A DNA stretch of 64,000 bases from Sphingomonas cremea (GTDB lineage Bacteria; Pseudomonadota; Alphaproteobacteria; Sphingomonadales; Sphingomonadaceae): positions 558,001-622,000 of the forward strand of contig NZ_JAKFGM010000001.1 of assembly GCF_021502585.1 (NCBI RefSeq). Reading direction: 5' to 3'. Under the pieces are notes generated by a model. It searched no databases. It was not told the origin of the DNA and worked only from the letters and a program-made list of their open reading frames with translations. Positions 1 to 8,657 of this stretch are shown one piece after another. The number at the start of each line of letters is the position of its first letter. The stretch's first letter is position 1. Position numbers and translations under genes: made by a program.

Positions 1-273
1 CTGGCGATCACCCCGGTGGCGCGCATAGAGCAGCCTGACGATGCGCTGTTTCGCTCCCTGATTCGCCTGCTGTTCGCCGACCGCGGATTGCACATGCCCG
101 ATGAAGGCCTCAAATTTATCGGTGAGCGGGTCGAGCGAAGCTATTTGATGGCCGAGCGGGTCGTTGAAGCCATCGATAGATTTGCAATTGCCGAGCGCGC
201 CCGACTTACCCTTCCGACGATTCGCCGTGCGCTTGGCGAAGGCGGCATCATCGATACCCGAGGTGCGGCATGA
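1..273 (+). CDS. hdaA: HdaA/DnaA-like replication regulator, C-terminal part only
   Basis: The gene enters from the left edge: the frame is open back to base 1, so the GTG at 16 is probably internal. The 90 visible residues resemble the helical lid end of the AAA+ domain in DnaA-related proteins (FRSLIRLLFADRGLHMPDEG), and there is no DnaA DNA-binding domain after it. That fits HdaA, which with the sliding clamp promotes hydrolysis of DnaA-bound ATP after initiation. The stop overlaps the ppk1 start as ATGA, so the two are probably co-transcribed; hdaA-ppk order is usual in sphingomonads. The assignment depends on this fragment and on context. Confidence 0.7.
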   Translation: MAITPVARIEQPDDALFRSLIRLLFADRGLHMPDEGLKFIGERVERSYLMAERVVEAIDRFAIAERARLTLPTIRRALGEGGIIDTRGAA

Positions 274-2399
274 CCGTGCAGGGAGAGGCGATCAGGGCCG
301 CTCCGGCCAGGCTGTTCAACCGTGAGTTGAGCTGGCTAGCCTTCAACCGGCGTGTCTTGGAAGAAGCCACCAATACGGCGCACCCGCTGCTTGAGCGCCT
401 GCGCTTCCTTTCGATTTCGGGAATCAACCTGGATGAGTTCTTCATGGTCCGGGTCGCGGGCCTTATGGGTCACCAGCTGCAGGGAATTGAGGATTTAAGC
501 GCAGACGGAATGACCGCAACGCAGCAGCTCGACGCCATCTCGGAGCAAGCTGACTCGCTTGTGGTTGCCCAACAGACGGAGTGGATCCTGCTTCGAGAAG
601 CCCTGGCCGACGAAGGGTTGCAGGTCATCGGCGAAGATGAGCTGACGGCGACCGAACGCGAATGGCTCGCCGATCATTTTCGCGAACAGATATTGCCCGT
701 TCTGACGCCCCAGGCAATCGACCCCTCTCACCCGTTCCCGTTCATCCCGAATGGCGGCTTCAGCCTGGTGTTCGACCTAAAGCGAGGGAAGAAGGCCGAA
801 ACTGTCGTAGAGCTGCTGATGATTCCGCCGACGCTGCCGCGTTTCCTGAAACTTCCCGGCGCGAAGGTTCGATTCATCTCGATCGAAAATACGATCCGCG
901 CCCATTTCGACCAGCTTTTCCCGGGCTTCGACAAGATCCACGCAGGTGCATTCCGGCTCATCCGCGACAGCGACATCGAGGTTCAGGAAGAAGCGGAGGA
1001 TCTGGTCCGCTACTTCCGCAGCGCCATCAAGCGCCGCCGCCGCGGGCGGGTCATCCGGCTCGAATTCGCAGCCGACACTCCGTCCGACCTCGAGAAGATG
1101 GTCCGAGATGGCCTAAACGCCGATACCGCACTGGTCGTCGAAAGCGCGGGATTTATCGGCATTGCCGACCTGGGCCAATTGGTCGACGTCGATCGGCCCG
1201 ATTTGAAATTCCCGCCCTACACGCCCCGCTTTCCCGAGCGAATCCTGGAGCATGACGGCGACTGTTTCGCCGCCATCAAGGCCAAGGATTTCATCGTTCA
1301 CCACCCCTATGAGAGCTTTGAGGTGGTGGTTGCATTTCTTCGGCAGGCTGCCGAGGATCCGGACGTGGTCGCGATCAAGCAGACGCTTTATCGCGCGGGA
1401 AAGCAATCGGCGATTATCGATGCGCTGGTAGCGGCGGCCGAGGCCGGCAAATCGGTCACTGCCGTCGTCGAGCTGAAAGCCAGGTTCGACGAGGAGCAGA
1501 ACTTGCTCTGGGCAAGCCGTCTCGAACGTGCCGGGGTGCAGGTCATCTACGGTTTCGTCGAATGGAAAACCCACGCCAAAGTGTCGATGGTCATCCGTCG
1601 CGAAGGCGGTGTGATGCGAACCTACTGCCATTTCGGGACCGGCAATTATCACCCGACCACCGCCAAAATTTATACAGACCTCAGCTATTTCACCTCATCG
1701 CGCCGCGCGGCGAGGGATGCCGCCAAGCTGTTCAACCTCACCACGGGATATGTGCAGCCCAAAGGTCTTGAGCTGCTGACGCTCAGCCCGGTCGGCATGC
1801 GCGAGAAGATATTGGCCCTAATCGATGCGGAGATCGCCAACGCGAAAGACGGGCAGCCGTCGGCAATCTGGGCCAAGATGAACAGCCTGGTCGATAACGC
1901 CGTTATCGAAAAGCTATATCAGGCCAGTGAGGCGGGCGTTTCAATCGAGCTTGTCATACGCGGTGTTTGCTGCCTGAGGCCGGGCGTGCCTGGGTTATCC
2001 TCGAATATCCGAGTTAAATCGATTGTCGGCAGATTCCTTGAACATAGCCGCATCTTCGTTTTCGCCAACGGCGCGCGGCTGCCGAGCCGCAAGGCGCGCG
2101 TGTACATAAGCTCCGCCGACTGGATGCCGCGCAACTTCGACCGGCGGGTTGAATGCATGTTGCCGATCGAGAATCCGACGGTTCATGCCCAGGTCCTGGA
2201 CCAGGTCATGATCGCCAATCTTATCGATAATGAGCAGAGCTGGGTCCTCAACTCCGACGGGAGCTACACTCGTCTCAAGCCGGGCAAACGCCATTTCAAC
2301 CTCCACCGTTATTTCATGACCAATCCATCGCTTTCCGGTCGCGGCCAGGCACTGGCCGGCAAGGCGGTGCCAAAGCTGCGCCTGACGCAGCGCGGCTGA
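270..2399 (+). CDS. ppk1: Polyphosphate kinase 1
   Basis: Reversibly transfers the ATP gamma phosphate to inorganic polyphosphate. At 709 residues the protein has full family length. The N-terminal FNRELSWLAFNRRVLEEA block is typical of PPK1, and the phospholipase-D-like catalytic half carries HFGTGNYHPTTAKIYTDLSY. The histidine of HFGTGN is residue 454 and corresponds to the autophosphorylated His of the family. The ATG start overlaps the upstream stop by four bases, indicating translational coupling. The exopolyphosphatase gene starts one base after the stop, so synthesis and breakdown of polyphosphate are encoded in one unit. Confidence 0.96.
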   Translation: MTVQGEAIRAAPARLFNRELSWLAFNRRVLEEATNTAHPLLERLRFLSISGINLDEFFMVRVAGLMGHQLQGIEDLSADGMTATQQLDAISEQADSLVVAQQTEWILLREALADEGLQVIGEDELTATEREWLADHFREQILPVLTPQAIDPSHPFPFIPNGGFSLVFDLKRGKKAETVVELLMIPPTLPRFLKLPGAKVRFISIENTIRAHFDQLFPGFDKIHAGAFRLIRDSDIEVQEEAEDLVRYFRSAIKRRRRGRVIRLEFAADTPSDLEKMVRDGLNADTALVVESAGFIGIADLGQLVDVDRPDLKFPPYTPRFPERILEHDGDCFAAIKAKDFIVHHPYESFEVVVAFLRQAAEDPDVVAIKQTLYRAGKQSAIIDALVAAAEAGKSVTAVVELKARFDEEQNLLWASRLERAGVQVIYGFVEWKTHAKVSMVIRREGGVMRTYCHFGTGNYHPTTAKIYTDLSYFTSSRRAARDAAKLFNLTTGYVQPKGLELLTLSPVGMREKILALIDAEIANAKDGQPSAIWAKMNSLVDNAVIEKLYQASEAGVSIELVIRGVCCLRPGVPGLSSNIRVKSIVGRFLEHSRIFVFANGARLPSRKARVYISSADWMPRNFDRRVECMLPIENPTVHAQVLDQVMIANLIDNEQSWVLNSDGSYTRLKPGKRHFNLHRYFMTNPSLSGRGQALAGKAVPKLRLTQRG

Positions 2400-2400
2400 C

Positions 2401-3864
2401 ATGGCGGCCAAGCAATTCGGTCCGATCGGGATCATCGATATCGGATCGAACAGCGTTCGCTTCGTGGCCTATGGCGGAATTGCCCGCGTTCCGTCGGTTC
2501 TCTTCAATGAGAAAGTGATGGCCGCGCTGGGCCGCGGCCTGGCGCGCGATGGAATGCTGGACGAGCAGGCGATGGAGCTGACCCTCCGGTCGCTGGCGAG
2601 ATTTCGTCAGCTGGGGAGGGAGATGGGGCTCAAGAAGCTTCACACAGTGGCAACGGCCGCAGTGCGCGATGCCAGCAATGGGCCGGCATTCCTCAAACGC
2701 ATTGCGGCGCTCGGCCTCAAGCCGCGGCTGCTGCCTGGACAAGAGGAAGCGGAATTGTCGGGGCTGGGGGTCATCTCCGCGATTCCGCAGGCCCGAGGAG
2801 TTGTCGCGGATCTTGGCGGCGGCAGCCTGGAGCTGATCGGTGTCGCGCGCGGAGCGGCGGGGGAGGGGGTGTCACTTCCGCTGGGCTCGCTTCGGGTCGG
2901 CAGCGCCCCTGACAAGGCCGTGATCGTCGGCGCGCTCAAGGCCGGACTTAAGCAAAGCCGGCTGCGCAGTGCCGCCCGGGACCAAGGACTCTACCTGGTC
3001 GGCGGATCGTTCCGCGCCCTCGCGCTGCTCGACATGAAGACGTCCGGGCACCCGCTCCCGATCGTCCACAATCATCGGATCGCGGCAGGGCGGTTGTCCG
3101 ACCTTCGAGCCATACTGGGTACCTTGGCAATCGAAGAACTGGGGATGCTGACGGGAATTTCCAGCTCCCGCATCCCGACGCTTCCGGCGGCCGCAACAAT
3201 ATTAGAGGCGATGATCGAGACGCTTGGCCCGAAGCGAATCGTGGTTTCGGCGTTCGGCCTTCGTGAAGGCCTGCTCTACCGTGACCTCACGGAAGATGTG
3301 CGACATCAGGATCCGCTGCTCGCCGCGGCCGTGGAGGTTGGGGAGCAGCTCGGCAGGTTTGGTGACCATGGCGCCGCAATCGATCAGTGGATGGATCCGA
3401 TCTTTCCCGACGAAAGCGCCGAAATGCAGCGTTTGCGCCTGGCCGCCTGCCTTTTGGGCGACATCGCTTGGAATGCTCATCCCGACTTTCGTGCCGAGCG
3501 CGCTGTCGACATGGCGATCCATGGCAATTGGGTCGGCATAGACGCCCATGGCCGAGCGGTATTGGGTCGGGGCCTGAGCGCTGCTTTCGGCGGAGACAGC
3601 GGGTTCGATCCTCGCTTGGCGGCGCTGTTGAAGCCTGGAGAATCCGACCGGGTACTCTCCTGGGGACGCGCGCTGCGCCTTGCCCAGCGCCTATCGGGAG
3701 GGACCGAGGCATTGCTAAGAAGGACGGAGATTGCGCTCGAGCCCGGCAGGGTGGTCCTGATGATCCCGGCCAAATATCGCGAACTATATGCGGGTGCGGT
3801 TGAGCGGCGGCTCCAGCAACTTGCCAAGTCGCTTGGCCGGATTGGTGAACCGCGCTTTACCTAG
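2401..3864 (+). CDS. ppx: Exopolyphosphatase, Ppx/GppA family
   Basis: Releases terminal phosphates from polyphosphate; some family members also hydrolyse pppGpp. The ASKHA-fold phosphate-binding motif IIDIGSNSVRFVAYGG is at the N-terminus and the second glycine motif DLGGGSLELIGVARG around residue 140. The 487-residue length includes the C-terminal helical HD-like half of the long Ppx type. It starts one base after ppk1, so the pair is an operon. Its TAG stop lies in a CTAG shared with the stop of the convergent gene. Which substrate it prefers cannot be read from the sequence. Confidence 0.93.
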   Translation: MAAKQFGPIGIIDIGSNSVRFVAYGGIARVPSVLFNEKVMAALGRGLARDGMLDEQAMELTLRSLARFRQLGREMGLKKLHTVATAAVRDASNGPAFLKRIAALGLKPRLLPGQEEAELSGLGVISAIPQARGVVADLGGGSLELIGVARGAAGEGVSLPLGSLRVGSAPDKAVIVGALKAGLKQSRLRSAARDQGLYLVGGSFRALALLDMKTSGHPLPIVHNHRIAAGRLSDLRAILGTLAIEELGMLTGISSSRIPTLPAAATILEAMIETLGPKRIVVSAFGLREGLLYRDLTEDVRHQDPLLAAAVEVGEQLGRFGDHGAAIDQWMDPIFPDESAEMQRLRLAACLLGDIAWNAHPDFRAERAVDMAIHGNWVGIDAHGRAVLGRGLSAAFGGDSGFDPRLAALLKPGESDRVLSWGRALRLAQRLSGGTEALLRRTEIALEPGRVVLMIPAKYRELYAGAVERRLQQLAKSLGRIGEPRFT

Positions 3865-4151
3865 CCGCAGCTTGCACGCTCGACGCGATTTGCCTCGTCG
3901 AGGGCGACGGTGACCCGGTCGGCGCGAAAATCCATCGTTACCGCGCCCCCCTTGGGCACCCAGCGTATGACCCGGCTACCGGATGCGGCCAGAATGCGGG
4001 CACCCAGTTCCTGGCTAGCCGGCTGCCCTAAGAAGCTATCCAGCTTTTCCTGGCGGCAAGCAGCCATCGGCATTCCGTCGACAGGCTTGGATTCGGCGAT
4101 CGTACAGGCTGCCAGCGGGATCATGGCGAGGGCGATAATCGGACGGTGCAT
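3861..4151 (-). CDS. I78-family peptidase inhibitor, probable lipoprotein
   Basis: Small exported protein of 96 residues. It begins MHRPIIALAMIPLAACTIAE, a signal peptide ending in a lipobox (LAAC). The mature part (CRQEKLDSFLGQPASQELGA, then RVIRWVPKGGAVTMDFRADR and a closing cysteine) matches the potato-inhibitor-I-like I78 family of serine protease inhibitors. I chose the ATG at 4151 rather than an in-frame start at 4178 because AAGGAG sits seven bases before it and the signal peptide begins there. It converges on ppx, sharing the CTAG that contains both stops. Target protease unknown. Confidence 0.85.
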   Translation of the reverse strand: MHRPIIALAMIPLAACTIAESKPVDGMPMAACRQEKLDSFLGQPASQELGARILAASGSRVIRWVPKGGAVTMDFRADRVTVALDEANRVERASCG

Positions 4152-4185
4152 GCTATGCTCCTTCAGGTTGCGCGGCAATATGACC

Positions 4186-5379
4186 CTAGGCAGCCTGATC
4201 GGTTGCTGAATCGCCTGAGATTCGGCTCAATTTAAGTTTTCCGTTCGCGGTGGCGAATGCGAGGCGCCCTTCCACGAGGTCGAGCGCATCGCGGCCGAAC
4301 TCTTGGTACCGCCAGCCATCCAGTATGTTGAGATTGTCGCGAACCCCGGCGGCAAGGGACTCAAGCTCGTCGGAACGGGCAATCAGCTTGGCCGCCACGC
4401 CGGCCTCCTTGGCGCGGATCTTGAGCAGCAGCTTCAACAAATCGCTGACCAAGGCTGCATCCTTGGTAAGTCCGGGCCGGCGCGGCTCGCGGGCCGGCAG
4501 TTCTTCGGGATCCATCGGCTTTGCCGTGGCCAGCGCCGCCATCAGCCGTGCGCCGATGTCGTTGGTCCTCCAGCCCGAAGAAAGGCCGCGAACCTTGCCG
4601 AGGTCGTCCTGGGTCTTGGGAGGATGGCTGGCGAGTTCGTTCAGCGTATCGTCCTTGACGATCCGGCCGCGTGGAAGGTTCTTCGATCGGGCTTCGCCCT
4701 CGCGCCACCCCGCAAGTGCCCTCAACCGGCCCAGGATGGCCGGATTGCGGCTGGGAAGCTTCAATCGTTTCCAGGCATCTTCCAGCTCAAAGGCAAAGCT
4801 CGACGGATCGGCCAGCCGGTCCATTTCCTCGTCAAGCCAGTCGCCGCGGCCCGTCTTGACCAGCTTTTTGACCAGCATTGGAAAGATTTCGGCCAGATGC
4901 GTGACATCGGCGATGGCGTAATCGATCTGGCGCTTGTCGAGCGGCCGCCGCGACCAGTCGGTAAAGCGCGCGCCCTTGTCGAGCGTATGGCCGAGCACGC
5001 TTTCGACCAGGTTCGAATAACCAATCTGCTCGCCGTAGCCCAAGGCCATTGCCGCGATCTGGGTATCGAACAGCGGATTGGGCACCTTGCCGGTCAGGTT
5101 GTGAATGATCTCTAGGTCCTGCCCGCCGGCATGAAATACCTTTAGCGTGTCATGATTGTCGACCAACAGGTCGAGCAGCGGCGCCAGGTCGATGCCGTCC
5201 GCCTTGGGGTCGATTGCCGCCGCTTCGCCGTTGCCGGCAATCTGCACCAGGCATAGGTCGGGCCAGTAGCTGTTCTCGCGCATGAATTCGGTGTCGACCG
5301 CGACAAAGTCGTCGGTGGAAATGCGGGAGACTAGGGCGGCTAGTTCGTCGGTAGTGGTGATCAGCGGGTGAATTTTCAT
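4186..5379 (-). CDS. rnd: Ribonuclease D
   Basis: 3'-5' exoribonuclease that trims tRNA and other structured RNA 3' ends. The DEDD active-site motifs are present in order: FVAVDTEFMRENSYWPDLCL near residue 25, HAGGQDLEIIHNL near residue 82, and IDYAIADVTHLAEIFPML near residue 155. An HRDC-type helical domain follows (about residues 210-290). The length of 397 residues fits alphaproteobacterial Rnd. It is divergent from aspS with about 115 bases between them, a neighbour pair usual in sphingomonads. The first in-frame ATG fits the family start MKIHPLITTTDELAALV. Confidence 0.95.
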   Translation of the reverse strand: MKIHPLITTTDELAALVSRISTDDFVAVDTEFMRENSYWPDLCLVQIAGNGEAAAIDPKADGIDLAPLLDLLVDNHDTLKVFHAGGQDLEIIHNLTGKVPNPLFDTQIAAMALGYGEQIGYSNLVESVLGHTLDKGARFTDWSRRPLDKRQIDYAIADVTHLAEIFPMLVKKLVKTGRGDWLDEEMDRLADPSSFAFELEDAWKRLKLPSRNPAILGRLRALAGWREGEARSKNLPRGRIVKDDTLNELASHPPKTQDDLGKVRGLSSGWRTNDIGARLMAALATAKPMDPEELPAREPRRPGLTKDAALVSDLLKLLLKIRAKEAGVAAKLIARSDELESLAAGVRDNLNILDGWRYQEFGRDALDLVEGRLAFATANGKLKLSRISGDSATDQAA

Positions 5380-5495
5380 CTGGGGCGGCCCATAGCGACC
5401 TCTACGCGCCTTGACAAAGGGATGGACGAAAGGCGAAGCGGCGGCGCGAAATTTCGCACCTGCGAACTGCCCCTATCCTCAGCGAGCCCATTTTC

Positions 5496-7286
5496 ATGCA
5501 CGCCTATCGTACCCATACATGCGCCGACCTTCGTGCCAGCGATGTCGGATCAACCGCCCGCCTGTCGGGCTGGATCCATCGCAAGCGCGATCATGGCGGC
5601 GTATTGTTCGTCGACCTGCGCGATCATCATGGCCTCACTCAGATTGTCGCCGCAGCCGGAAGCGAAGCACTGAAAATCCTCGACGGCCTTAGGGTCGAAT
5701 CGGTGGTGACCATCACCGGCGAGGTTGTCGAACGCGAAGGTGGGGCGGTGAACCCCAAGCTGGCCACCGGTGAAATCGAAGTGGTTGCCAAGGAAGTCGC
5801 CGTGCAGTCGTCGGCGGCCGAGCTGCCGATGCCGGTCGCGGGCGAGGCCGATTACCCCGAGGAGATTCGCCTCAAATACCGCTACCTCGACCTTCGCCGC
5901 GACCGGCTGCATCAGAACATCATGCTCCGATCGAAGGTGATCGCGTCGATCCGCCGCCGGATGATCGACCAGGGTTTCACCGAGTTCCAGACGCCGATCC
6001 TGACCGCGTCGAGCCCAGAGGGCGCGCGCGACTATCTGGTGCCGAGCCGTGTGCATCCCGGCAAATTCTACGCGCTCCCGCAGGCACCGCAGATGTTCAA
6101 GCAGCTGCTGATGGTCGCCGGATTCGATCGTTATTTCCAGATCGCCCCCTGCTTCCGGGACGAGGACGCGCGCGCCGATCGCTCTCCGGGGGAATTCTAC
6201 CAGCTCGATTTCGAAATGAGCTTCGTCACGCAAGACGATGTGTTTGCGGCGATCGAACCGGTCCTTTCGGGCGTGTTCGACGAGTTCGCGGGCGGAAAAT
6301 ATGTGACTCCCGCGGGCGAATATCCGCGCATCCCCTACAAGGAAGCATTGCTGAAGTACGGCAGTGACAAGCCCGACCTGCGCAATCCGCTGATCGTCCA
6401 CGATGTCGGCCCGCACTTTGCTGGCTCTGGTTTCGGTCTGTTCTCCGGAATCGTCGAGAAGGGTGGCGTGGTTCGAGCCGTGGCGGCGCCGGGAACGGCT
6501 GAAAAGAGCCGAAAATTTTTCGACGATATGAACGACTGGGCGCGCGGCGAAGGCTTTGCCGGACTTGGCTATGCCACCCGCAAGGGCGGTGAATGGGGCG
6601 GGCCGATCGCCAAGAACCATGGCACCGAAGGCATGGACAAGATCGCCGCGGTCATGGGCCTCGGCCCGGATGACGGAATTTTCTTCGCTGCCGGCAATGA
6701 GGCCGAGGCCGCCAAGCTCGCTGGCCTGGCCCGAACCCGGGTCGCGGAGCAACTTGACCTGATCGAGAAGGACGCTTTCCGCTTCTGCTGGATCGTCGAC
6801 TTCCCAATGTTCGAGTACAACGAAGAGCAGAAGAAGATCGACTTCAGCCACAATCCTTTCTCGATGCCTCAGGGCGGGATGGAAGCGCTGGAAGGCAAGG
6901 ATCCGCTCGACATCCTCGCCTGGCAATATGACATCGTTTGCAATGGGGTGGAGCTGAGCTCTGGCGCGATCCGCAACCATCGCCCCGACATCATGTACAA
7001 GGCGTTCGACATCGCCGGCTATAGCAGCGAAGAGGTCGACACGAACTTCCCGGGCATGATCGGCGCGTTCAAATATGGCGCGCCGCCGCACGGTGGGTCG
7101 GCGCCAGGCATCGACCGCATCGTGATGTTGCTGGCCGATGAGCCGAACATTCGCGAGGTCATCGTCTTCCCGATGAACCAGAAGGCGGAAGACCTGATGA
7201 TGAACGCGCCTGCGTCGGTGATGGCTAAGCAGTTGCAGGAACTGCATATTCGCATCGTCGCGCCGGAGGCTCCGAAGGCCTCCTAA
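5496..7286 (+). CDS. aspS: Aspartate--tRNA ligase
   Basis: Class II synthetase charging tRNA-Asp. An OB-fold anticodon-binding domain lies at the N-terminus ([20 protein letters not shown]), followed by the catalytic core with motif 2 ([16 protein letters not shown]), the family signature [14 protein letters not shown], the GAD insertion in the middle and motif 3 ([20 protein letters not shown]) near the end. The length of 596 residues is normal for the bacterial type. The start at [12 protein letters not shown] matches the family. Organisms lacking AsnRS use a non-discriminating form that also makes Asp-tRNA-Asn; the sequence alone does not settle which form this is. Confidence 0.97.
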   Translation: MHAYRTHTCADLRASDVGSTARLSGWIHRKRDHGGVLFVDLRDHHGLTQIVAAAGSEALKILDGLRVESVVTITGEVVEREGGAVNPKLATGEIEVVAKEVAVQSSAAELPMPVAGEADYPEEIRLKYRYLDLRRDRLHQNIMLRSKVIASIRRRMIDQGFTEFQTPILTASSPEGARDYLVPSRVHPGKFYALPQAPQMFKQLLMVAGFDRYFQIAPCFRDEDARADRSPGEFYQLDFEMSFVTQDDVFAAIEPVLSGVFDEFAGGKYVTPAGEYPRIPYKEALLKYGSDKPDLRNPLIVHDVGPHFAGSGFGLFSGIVEKGGVVRAVAAPGTAEKSRKFFDDMNDWARGEGFAGLGYATRKGGEWGGPIAKNHGTEGMDKIAAVMGLGPDDGIFFAAGNEAEAAKLAGLARTRVAEQLDLIEKDAFRFCWIVDFPMFEYNEEQKKIDFSHNPFSMPQGGMEALEGKDPLDILAWQYDIVCNGVELSSGAIRNHRPDIMYKAFDIAGYSSEEVDTNFPGMIGAFKYGAPPHGGSAPGIDRIVMLLADEPNIREVIVFPMNQKAEDLMMNAPASVMAKQLQELHIRIVAPEAPKAS

Positions 7287-7383
7287 CGGTTCATGGCAAA
7301 CTTGCCACGGCAAGGCGCTCTCATTGTAGGACAGTCGACGCAGGGCAATTGCGGGCGATAATCCTTTCGGTTAGGCCTCGCTT

Positions 7384-8166
7384 GTGCCGATCGATTTAAC
7401 AAAATTTGAACGGGGAGCTCCGTTCAACGGAGACCCGGCTGAAGCGCTTGTGGCGCTTCAGGACCGCCTTGCGCGCCTTCAGCTTTCCCAGATCGTCCAT
7501 CGCCGTCGGGCTATCATCCTGTTTGAAGGCTGGACCGGTTCGAACAAGAAATCAGCATTGAAGCAGCTGGTCGGGTCGCTGGATCCGACCCATGTTCGAG
7601 TGATCAATGTCGGGGGTGCTGACGAGGCCGACGACGATCGTCACTGGCTGGCGCCGTTCTGGAGCCGGATCCCAGCCGCTGGCGATACGACTATCTTCTA
7701 TCGCAGCTGGTACCGCCGCATCATCGAGGAGCGGGTGTCGGGCAAACTCGATGACAAGCGCTGGGCACGGTCTTGTGACGAGATCAACGAGTTCGAGGCG
7801 CAGCAGAAGGACCATGGAACGCTGGTCGCAAAGCTGTTTTTTCATGTTTCGGCCGAGCAGCAGGCCGCAAATCTAAGGGAGCGCCAGGAGGATCCGTGGC
7901 TTCGCCATATCCTGTCCCAGGACGCCGTGGCAGGACTTGGCCAGCGCGACCGCACGATGGATGTGGTGCATGACCTCTTTGCCCACACCAATACGCGCTG
8001 GGCCCCCTGGAGCGTCGTCGACGCCAATGACAGGGTGGGGGGCTGCATTACCGCGCTGGCGACGATTTGCGACCTGATGGAAAAGGCGATGCCAGCCGAA
8101 CCGCCGGCTAGCGGAGAGACGGTCGTTCAGTTTCGCTCCAAGACAGGCGAGCCCAACCGCGCTTAA
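7384..8166 (+). CDS. PPK2-family polyphosphate kinase-like protein with altered motifs
   Basis: The 260-residue protein has the PPK2 fold: IILFEGWTGSNKKSALKQL in the Walker A position, TIFYRSWYRRIIEERVSG in the Walker B/lid position, then PWSVVDANDR near the C-terminus. In textbook PPK2 enzymes the first motif reads G-x-D-A-A-G-K-G-G and the second has an Asp before RSWY. Here the Gly before the Lys is Asn, and the Asp before RSWY is Tyr. It may use a different chemistry or be regulatory. The start is a GTG at 7384, giving the expected N-terminus. Its TAA is in a TTAA shared with the stop of greB. PPK1 and Ppx lie 4-5 kb upstream. Confidence 0.75.
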   Translation: MPIDLTKFERGAPFNGDPAEALVALQDRLARLQLSQIVHRRRAIILFEGWTGSNKKSALKQLVGSLDPTHVRVINVGGADEADDDRHWLAPFWSRIPAAGDTTIFYRSWYRRIIEERVSGKLDDKRWARSCDEINEFEAQQKDHGTLVAKLFFHVSAEQQAANLRERQEDPWLRHILSQDAVAGLGQRDRTMDVVHDLFAHTNTRWAPWSVVDANDRVGGCITALATICDLMEKAMPAEPPASGETVVQFRSKTGEPNRA

Positions 8167-8648
8167 CCCGGATAGCGGATCGACAGGATTTCGTAGCTTT
8201 TCTCACCCGCGGGAAGGCGAACCAGGCGCTCGTCGCCGACCCTCGCTCCAATCAGCGCGCGGGCAATCGGGGCGGCCCAGCTGATCTGACCGTTGGAAGC
8301 GTCGGCCTCGTCCTCGCCAACCAGCGTGATGATGCGCCGCTCGTCTTGCTCGTCAGCCAGCTCGATGGTTGCTCCAAATCGCACGGTGTCGAGCTGCCCC
8401 TGCTTGGCGGGATCGACCACCTTGGCCAGTTTCATCACCTTGGCGAGAAAGGACAGCCGCCGGTCGATCTCGCGCAGGCGCTTTTTGCCGTAGAGATAGT
8501 CGGCATTCTCCGACCGGTCGCCGAGCGACGCCGCCCATGACACAGTCTCGACGATTTTCGGCCGCTCGACGGAGAACAGCTCTTCATATTCGGCGCGGAG
8601 CCGAGCGAAACCCTGCGGCGTGATGAACCGCGGCGGACGGTCTGACAT
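8163..8648 (-). CDS. greB: Transcription elongation factor GreB
   Basis: Binds the RNA polymerase secondary channel and stimulates cleavage of backtracked transcripts. At 161 residues it has an N-terminal coiled-coil finger and a C-terminal FKBP-like domain. The finger contains SWAASLGDRSENADYLYGKK, with the acidic D and E at its tip, and the YLYGKKRLREIDRRL continuation is the GreB rather than GreA form. The C-terminal domain contains DEADASNGQISWAAPIARAL. It ends in the TTAA tail shared with the PPK2-like gene. It lies nine bases upstream of the lytic transglycosylase gene's stop on the same strand. Confidence 0.95.
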   Translation of the reverse strand: MSDRPPRFITPQGFARLRAEYEELFSVERPKIVETVSWAASLGDRSENADYLYGKKRLREIDRRLSFLAKVMKLAKVVDPAKQGQLDTVRFGATIELADEQDERRIITLVGEDEADASNGQISWAAPIARALIGARVGDERLVRLPAGEKSYEILSIRYPG

Positions 8649-8657
8649 GTGGCGCTT

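Noticed and set aside
5550-7313. 587-residue frame on the minus strand
   Set aside because: Antisense to aspS; rich in His, Arg and Asp without any domain, as expected of a shadow in GC-rich DNA.
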